Assembly: GCA_019359715.1 (NCBI GenBank)
Contig: JAHHGS010000095.1
Span: 1-49,881, forward strand
Reading direction: 5' to 3'
Length of the DNA stretch: 49,881 nt
Source of the DNA: Aphanocapsa sp. GSE-SYN-MK-11-07L
GTDB taxonomy: Bacteria; Cyanobacteriota; Cyanobacteriia; Thermosynechococcales; Thermosynechococcaceae
This document shows positions 45,064 to 49,881 of this stretch, one piece after another (positions within the stretch are counted from its first letter, which is position 1; every line of letters starts with the position of its first letter). Position numbers and translations under genes: made by a program. Under the pieces are notes generated by a model that did no database searches, was not told the origin of the DNA, and worked only from the letters and a program-made list of their open reading frames with translations.

Positions 45064-47034
45064 TCAGTTTGCAACATGCTGATCAAAGCTGATCAACTTG
45101 GCTTCCAGAGGAATATGCTCAGTCGGTAAGCCATGACTGGCAGCCAATTCTGGGCAACAGGCGGGCAAGTCAAACCAGAAGGTAGTGCCTGCTCCCACTT
45201 CGCTGGTGACATGGATGCAGGAGCGGTGCTTTTCGATAATATTGCTGACGATCGAAAGCCCCAGTCCAGTCCCCTCTAAGGTATGAACCCGATTTTCAAC
45301 TCGCACAAAGCGGCCAAAAATGGCAGCTTGGTCTTCGGGGGCAATCCCAATTCCGGTATCGGCAACTTCAATTCGCACCTGCGGACGCAAATTATCAGTT
45401 TCTGACTCTGGCAAGTAGGCGCGGATCGTAACTTTTCCTTTGTTAAGCGTAAATTTGAGCGCATTGCCGACCAGATTCGCAAACACTTGCAGCAGCAAAT
45501 CATAGTTGCCCAGCACGGGCGGTAGGTTGGGCTGAATCTCTTGAACCAGTTCAATTCCTTTGTCGCGGGCGTTGAGTTGATAGGTGCGGAGAATTTGCTC
45601 AACGGTTTGATGCAGATCAACGGGTTCAAACTGATACAGCTTGCCAGATTCTAGGCGGGAAAGGTCTAGCACATCATTCACAAGCCGAGTCAGGCGATCG
45701 GTTTCCCGGTTGGCTGTATCGAGGAATTCTAGCCGCTGGACTTCGCTGAGGTCTTCGCCGTAGTCGTGCAGGGTTTCAATGAAAGATTTGATGTTGAATA
45801 GTGGCGTTCTTAGCTCGTGGGAGACATTGCTAATGAACTGGCTCTTGGCCTCGTTGAGTTCAACCTCACGGGTAATATCTTGAACAGTGATCGCAATTCC
45901 CTTTGGTTTCTCGCGGTTCTGATCTAGCACCTTCGTCAACAGCAGCCTGACAGTTCGAGACGTTGGCTCTTCGAGGGTGACGCGAAACTCACCTCCTTCC
46001 GATTCGCCTGCGGCAGTCAAAAACAGCGGACGGGTCAGCTCAGTACAAACGCTAGCAGGCAAACAGTGGAGAGCATTTTCTCCCACCACATCAATATTTT
46101 CCCAGCTAAACAGGTGGCGAGCGGTTGGGTTGACCAAAATCACTCGCATGTCGGTGTCGAGCAGAATTGCCCCATCGGCGATCGTCGACATCAGCGTATC
46201 TAGCTTGGCTTTCTCGGCCGTCAGCTCCTCGACGTTTTGCTCTTCGTAGCTGGCCAACCGTTCAGCCATTTCATTAAAGCTGCTAATCAATTCGCCCAAC
46301 TCACCACCAAAGGGGAGGTCAATTCGCTGCTTAAAGTTACCGGAGGCAATGTTTTTTACTCCGACGACCAGCTCTTTAATCGGCTTAGTGATTGTGATCG
46401 CGTTCATCACCCCGCCCAAGATCACCATAATCCAAATCGAAATGAAGACGGCGATCGCTACATCCCGCGTTAGCCCCGAAGAAGCAACCACAGCTGGGTT
46501 GGGGTTAATGCCGGCTGCTAGCACCCCTAAATACTTGTTTTCGTAGATCAGGGGCACAAACACATCGGCGACGGGCCCGTCAGGCGTACTGTGCTGGCGC
46601 ACCATTGGCCCCTCGGCTGTGTTGGCGTAGTTTTCCGGCAGTTGAATTCGCCGCCGCAGGGTAAGGGCATTATCAACTTGAGACTCAGAGTAGGGGATGC
46701 CGTAGAAAATATTGCCTTCTTCATCAGCATAAAGTAGGTAGCGTACACTGGAGCTACGGCTGTAGAATCGGCGCGAAAACTCGGCTAAGCCTGCATAATC
46801 GTGCTTGGCGACCAGCGGTGCCACATCAGCCGACAGCAATAACCCCAGGTCACGCCCATAGCGGGTGTCATTCAGGCGCGCATCCTGCTGGATTGTGTTG
46901 ACGGCCCAAAAGGTTAAGCCACTCATCAACAATGAAACAACGAGGGTAGCGACAACCATCAGTCGAGTCTGCATGTTCGACTCTGACCACCACTGACCTA
47001 AGGATTCTGCAAGCTGTTTCAACAAGGCAAACAA
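45064..47034 (-). CDS. nblS: Sensor histidine kinase NblS (Hik33/DspA family)
   Basis: The 656-residue kinase has two membrane segments (about 24-48 and 190-212) around a periplasmic sensor domain, then HAMP (about 213-270), PAS (about 280-390), HisKA with the phospho-accepting His406 (SHELRTP) and a HATPase_c domain (about 500-630, GTGLGLSIV). Wording such as DTRYGRDLGLLLSADVAPLV and HELRTPLFNIKSFIETLHDY is specific for NblS/Hik33, the conserved cyanobacterial kinase for high light, cold and nutrient stress that acts on RpaB. The start at 47034 is a TTG that agrees with the family N-terminus. It is divergent from the ABC exporter with 55 bp between the starts. Confidence 0.94.
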   Translation of the reverse strand: MFALLKQLAESLGQWWSESNMQTRLMVVATLVVSLLMSGLTFWAVNTIQQDARLNDTRYGRDLGLLLSADVAPLVAKHDYAGLAEFSRRFYSRSSSVRYLLYADEEGNIFYGIPYSESQVDNALTLRRRIQLPENYANTAEGPMVRQHSTPDGPVADVFVPLIYENKYLGVLAAGINPNPAVVASSGLTRDVAIAVFISIWIMVILGGVMNAITITKPIKELVVGVKNIASGNFKQRIDLPFGGELGELISSFNEMAERLASYEEQNVEELTAEKAKLDTLMSTIADGAILLDTDMRVILVNPTARHLFSWENIDVVGENALHCLPASVCTELTRPLFLTAAGESEGGEFRVTLEEPTSRTVRLLLTKVLDQNREKPKGIAITVQDITREVELNEAKSQFISNVSHELRTPLFNIKSFIETLHDYGEDLSEVQRLEFLDTANRETDRLTRLVNDVLDLSRLESGKLYQFEPVDLHQTVEQILRTYQLNARDKGIELVQEIQPNLPPVLGNYDLLLQVFANLVGNALKFTLNKGKVTIRAYLPESETDNLRPQVRIEVADTGIGIAPEDQAAIFGRFVRVENRVHTLEGTGLGLSIVSNIIEKHRSCIHVTSEVGAGTTFWFDLPACCPELAASHGLPTEHIPLEAKLISFDQHVAN

Positions 47035-47089
47035 GGATAAATTTGACGTTTGATTGAGCTATTACTATTTTTGCTACGTTTTTGTCATT

Positions 47090-48877
47090 ATGATTGACTC
47101 TCGAACACAAAGCCACCCCCTCCAGCGCCTGATCTTCTATGGGCGCAATTATCGGCGGCAAATTTGGCAAGCTTCGGTTTGTTCAGTTTTAAATAAAATT
47201 TTTGACTTAGCTCCCCCCGCCCTGATTGGAGCCGCCGTTGATGTCGTCGTGCAGCGACAAGATTCTCTGATTGCCCGCTGGGGCGTTAAGGATGTCACCC
47301 AGCAGCTCTTGGTGCTCACCGTCTTAACGGTGGTGGTTTGGGGGCTAGAGTCGCTGTTTGAGTATGCCTACGCCCGTCTCTGGCGCAATTTAGCCCAAAA
47401 GATTCAGCACGAGCTGCGTTTAGCGGCTTACGCCCATTTGCAAGACCTAGAACTGGCCTATTTTGAAGAGCACAGCACCGGCTCACTGCTGGCAATTCTA
47501 AACGATGACATTAACCAGCTAGAGCGATTTTTAGATGTCGGTGCCAATGAATTGCTGCAAGTTTCAACCACGGTGGTCGTGATTGGCGGCATCTTTGTCT
47601 ACTTGGCTCCAGAGGTAGCCTGGCTGGCGATGTTGCCGATGCCGTTTATTCTTTGGGGGTCGATCGCGTTTCAAAAAAAATTAGCGCCCCGCTACGCCGA
47701 GGTGCGAGCCAAGGCTGGTTTGCTGAGCGAGCGGCTATCGGCCAGTTTGACAGGTATCACGACAATTAAAAGCTTCACCGCCGAGGCCTATGAAATTGAC
47801 CGCCTCGAAGCCGAAAGCGCCGCCTACCGCCAAAGCAACCAGCGGGCGATCGCTCTTAGTGCGGCTTATGTACCCTTGATTAGAATCATTATTCTGTTTG
47901 GCTTCACGGCCACGCTCCTGGTGGGCGGCATCGCTGCTGCGAATGGGCAATTAAATGTCGGTAGCTACAGCGTCATGGTGTTTTTAATTCAACGCCTGCT
48001 CTGGCCGCTGACTCGTTTGGGCGACACCCTTGATCAGTACCAGCGGGCAATGGCTTCGACGAATCGGGTCATGAACCTGCTGGAAACCCCGATCGCCATT
48101 CATTCAGGGCATTTGGCACTGCCAACTCGCTCAGTTCGCGGCGAAGTTGAGTTTGCTGAGGTTAGCTTTGCCTATGCAGGACGATCGCCCGTGATCCAAA
48201 ATCTTTCACTGATCATTCCGGCTGGACAGACGATTGCGATCGTTGGCTCCACTGGGTCAGGCAAGAGCACGCTGGTCAAACTGCTGCTCCGCTTCTACGA
48301 AGTCCATATAGGCAAGATTTTGATCGATGGGCTAGAAATTCATCAACTCAATTTGCGCGATTTACGCGCCTGCATTGGGCTGGTCAGTCAGGATGTGTTT
48401 TTATTCCACGGTACAGTCCGCGAAAATATTGCTTACGGCAGCTTCGATGCTTCGCAGAAAGAGGTAATGACGGCGGCCAAAATTGCCGAAGCCCACGAGT
48501 TTATTCGCAACTTGCCCCAAGGCTACGACACTGTCGTCGGTGAGCGCGGTCAGAAGCTCTCCGGCGGGCAGCGGCAGCGATTGGCGATCGCCCGTGCCAT
48601 CCTCAAAGACCCACCCATTTTAATTTTGGATGAAGCCACCTCGGCGGTTGACAACGAAACCGAAGCGGCGATCCAGCGATCGCTAGAGCGAATCACCCAA
48701 AATAGAACGACAATTGCGATCGCCCATCGCCTCTCCACGATTCGCAATGCCGACTGCATCTATGTGATGGAACAAGGGCAACTGGTCGAACAGGGCAAAC
48801 ATGAGCAGCTCTTGGCTCAAAATGGCATCTACGCCAACCTCTGGCGCGTCCAAACAGGCGATAAGCTGAATGTATAA
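47090..48877 (+). CDS. ABC exporter, fused membrane and ATPase domains
   Basis: The 595-residue half-transporter has a six-helix membrane domain (about 1-310) and an ATPase domain (about 340-590) with Walker [10 protein letters not shown], signature [14 protein letters not shown], Walker [13 protein letters not shown] and H-loop IAHRLST. It works as a homodimer or heterodimer in the MsbA/lipid-or-peptide exporter group; the substrate cannot be told. I start at ATG 47090; the open frame begins 12 codons earlier. It is divergent from nblS, so the two may share control elements. Confidence 0.9.
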   Translation: MIDSRTQSHPLQRLIFYGRNYRRQIWQASVCSVLNKIFDLAPPALIGAAVDVVVQRQDSLIARWGVKDVTQQLLVLTVLTVVVWGLESLFEYAYARLWRNLAQKIQHELRLAAYAHLQDLELAYFEEHSTGSLLAILNDDINQLERFLDVGANELLQVSTTVVVIGGIFVYLAPEVAWLAMLPMPFILWGSIAFQKKLAPRYAEVRAKAGLLSERLSASLTGITTIKSFTAEAYEIDRLEAESAAYRQSNQRAIALSAAYVPLIRIIILFGFTATLLVGGIAAANGQLNVGSYSVMVFLIQRLLWPLTRLGDTLDQYQRAMASTNRVMNLLETPIAIHSGHLALPTRSVRGEVEFAEVSFAYAGRSPVIQNLSLIIPAGQTIAIVGSTGSGKSTLVKLLLRFYEVHIGKILIDGLEIHQLNLRDLRACIGLVSQDVFLFHGTVRENIAYGSFDASQKEVMTAAKIAEAHEFIRNLPQGYDTVVGERGQKLSGGQRQRLAIARAILKDPPILILDEATSAVDNETEAAIQRSLERITQNRTTIAIAHRLSTIRNADCIYVMEQGQLVEQGKHEQLLAQNGIYANLWRVQTGDKLNV

Positions 48878-48907
48878 TTTCTATTTAAAGTGCGGTTTAT
48901 TAGTAAT

Positions 48908-49716
48908 AAGTAGGTAGGCGGGAAAAGAGTAAGCTATGTAACTATAGGTTAAAAAGTTTTATCGTCAGCGGGTCAACAGCACGATGGGTGCGCGTCTAAG
49001 GGTATTTCTAACGGCTGAGGAAGATCGGACACTGTTTGAACTGCGAACGGCAAGGACTGTCCCTCAACGGGTGAAAGACCGGGCAGAGGTCGTACGACTC
49101 AATGCCAAGGGTTGGTACGTCGAGAAAATCGCGGTTCATTTTGATTGGCATGTAGACACGATACGAGAGGCTCTGCGTCGTTGGCAAAAGGAGGGTTTGG
49201 AGGGATTGTGGGATGCCCCTTGTCCCGGTTGGCAACGACGGTGGGAGGAAGCAGGCATTTGGCACCCCCTGAAAAGCTTTACCTACGGCTTAAGCATCGG
49301 TGGGTTTGACAGTGAGAGTTACATTAAGATGATGGATGAGCAAGCCAAACAGGCGGCTCCAATGTTCCAGCAGACAGGACGGATCCGGGTGATTGCTCAA
49401 GACAACGGTTCCATTCATACCAGTGCTGAAGTGCGAGCGAAACAAACGGAATAGGAAGCACAAGGATTGTATCTCTTCTTTTTGGCCAAGTATTGTTCAG
49501 AGATGAATCCGATCGAATTGGAGTGGCAGCATCTCAAAGAAGACGAAATTGCCGGACAGATGTTTGAAGATGAATTGGATTTAGCTTACGCCATCATGGA
49601 TGGAGTCGATGCCAGAGGACAGCGCAACGGGCATTCAGTGGAACGGTTTCGATTTAAGCATGGATAACGCTTTACACTACTTCATGTAGCGTAGTTTTTC
49701 CTTGCCCGTCTACTTA
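48908..49716 (+). mobile_element. Decayed IS630-type insertion sequence
   Basis: The element is defined by imperfect terminal repeats: AAGTAGGTAGGCGGGAAAA near 48908-48926 on the plus strand and, read inward from the right end, AAGTAGACGGGCAAGGAAAA near 49697-49716. They enclose a broken IS630-family transposase. A TA lies near each end, as expected for IS630 targets, but exact ends and duplication are not certain. The total length of about 0.8 kb is shorter than an intact element because of a large internal deletion. Confidence 0.5.
48984..49667 (+). pseudogene. IS630-family transposase with internal deletion and in-frame TAG
   Basis: The frame starts with the IS630 N-terminal helix-turn-helix part (RAEVVRLNAKGWYVEKIA, then REALRRWQKEGLEGLWDAP). 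It then jumps directly to the DDE end part (IAQDNGSIHTS, CSEMNPIELEWQHLK, the usual NPIE... motif). Roughly 100-150 residues with the first catalytic Asp are missing between about 49240 and 49300. A TAG at 49452-49454 then breaks the frame, which continues in the same register to 49667. It is not expected to be functional. Confidence 0.8.
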
Positions 49717-49720
49717 GTAG

Positions 49721-49881
49721 AATCTCATCTTCACATTAGCAGAGGGGCTGATTTCTAAGAGTATGTTTGTAAACAAAGATTACGAGAGGAGTGACTGAAT
49801 TCTACTAACAGAGAGGATTAGGAAATCAGAGTTGCATGAGGCTAAGAGAATGGGACAACTCAAAACTTACGGCAGTGATTT
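49721..49881. other. No gene recognised at the right end
   Basis: The last 161 bases contain no convincing reading frame or RNA. GAGAGGAGTGACTGA and a GAGAGGATTAGG repeat-like pair are seen (49790-49825), but nothing I can name. A neighbouring gene may start beyond the window. Confidence 0.3.

Noticed and set aside
1-49881. CRISPR arrays, tRNA and rRNA genes
   Set aside because: No regularly spaced repeats and no conserved rRNA or tRNA segments were recognised on either strand.

Overview
The window is from a cyanobacterium. The octamer GCGATCGC (HIP1) recurs throughout, and the NblS-type sensor kinase, the DevBCA exporter, the HetI-type phosphopantetheinyl transferase and the Hgl-type lipid synthase genes are all cyanobacterial families. 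Genus, and whether the organism forms heterocysts, cannot be settled: hgl-like and dev-like genes also occur in strains without heterocysts. No rRNA, tRNA or CRISPR array was recognised.

Layout. 1-1.53 kb: a plus-strand remnant of a multi-sensor kinase, cut at both ends and carrying an in-frame TAG. 1.6-24.2 kb: eleven tightly packed minus-strand genes forming one probable operon. In transcription order they are: a KS-AT-ACP-ACP-KR-DH synthase (HglE/PfaA-like); a degenerate KS plus AT protein (HglC/PfaB-like); a PfaD-type enoyl reductase; HglB (ACP plus thioester reductase); a SAM methyltransferase; a free ACP; a KS-AT-ACP-thioesterase protein; a type III polyketide synthase; an ICMT-family methyltransferase; an SDR protein; and a putative glycosyltransferase. 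24.2-27.3 kb: intergenic DNA with possible operators, flanking a ParB-domain protein fused to what looks like a dead DNA methylase. 27.3-31.4 kb: devBCA and, convergent to it, the HetI-type PPTase that could activate the carrier proteins. 31.5-34.7 kb: small membrane, exported and hypothetical genes. 34.8-38.6 kb: a TPR-CHAT protein and a UPF0175/PIN toxin-antitoxin pair. 38.7-44.8 kb: livGF, a lipase-like protein, a nuclease-fold protein, bioA, bioB and an EcsC-like protein. 45.1-48.9 kb: nblS divergent from an ABC exporter. 48.9-49.7 kb: a decayed IS630-type element.

Main idea. The 1.6-24.2 kb cluster joins a heterocyst-glycolipid/PUFA-type iterative synthase to a type III PKS and an ICMT methyltransferase. 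The type III PKS/ICMT pair resembles the BpsA/BpsB pair of Bacillus, which makes alkylpyrone methyl ethers. A reasonable inference is that the type I part builds a long, reduced acyl chain, the type III enzyme turns it into an alkylpyrone or alkylresorcinol, and the methyltransferases, SDR protein and glycosyltransferase tailor it. DevBCA would export the lipid and the PPTase would prime the carriers. HglB and a thioesterase offer alternative release routes, so the product may be mixed or different. The chemistry is inferred from families only.
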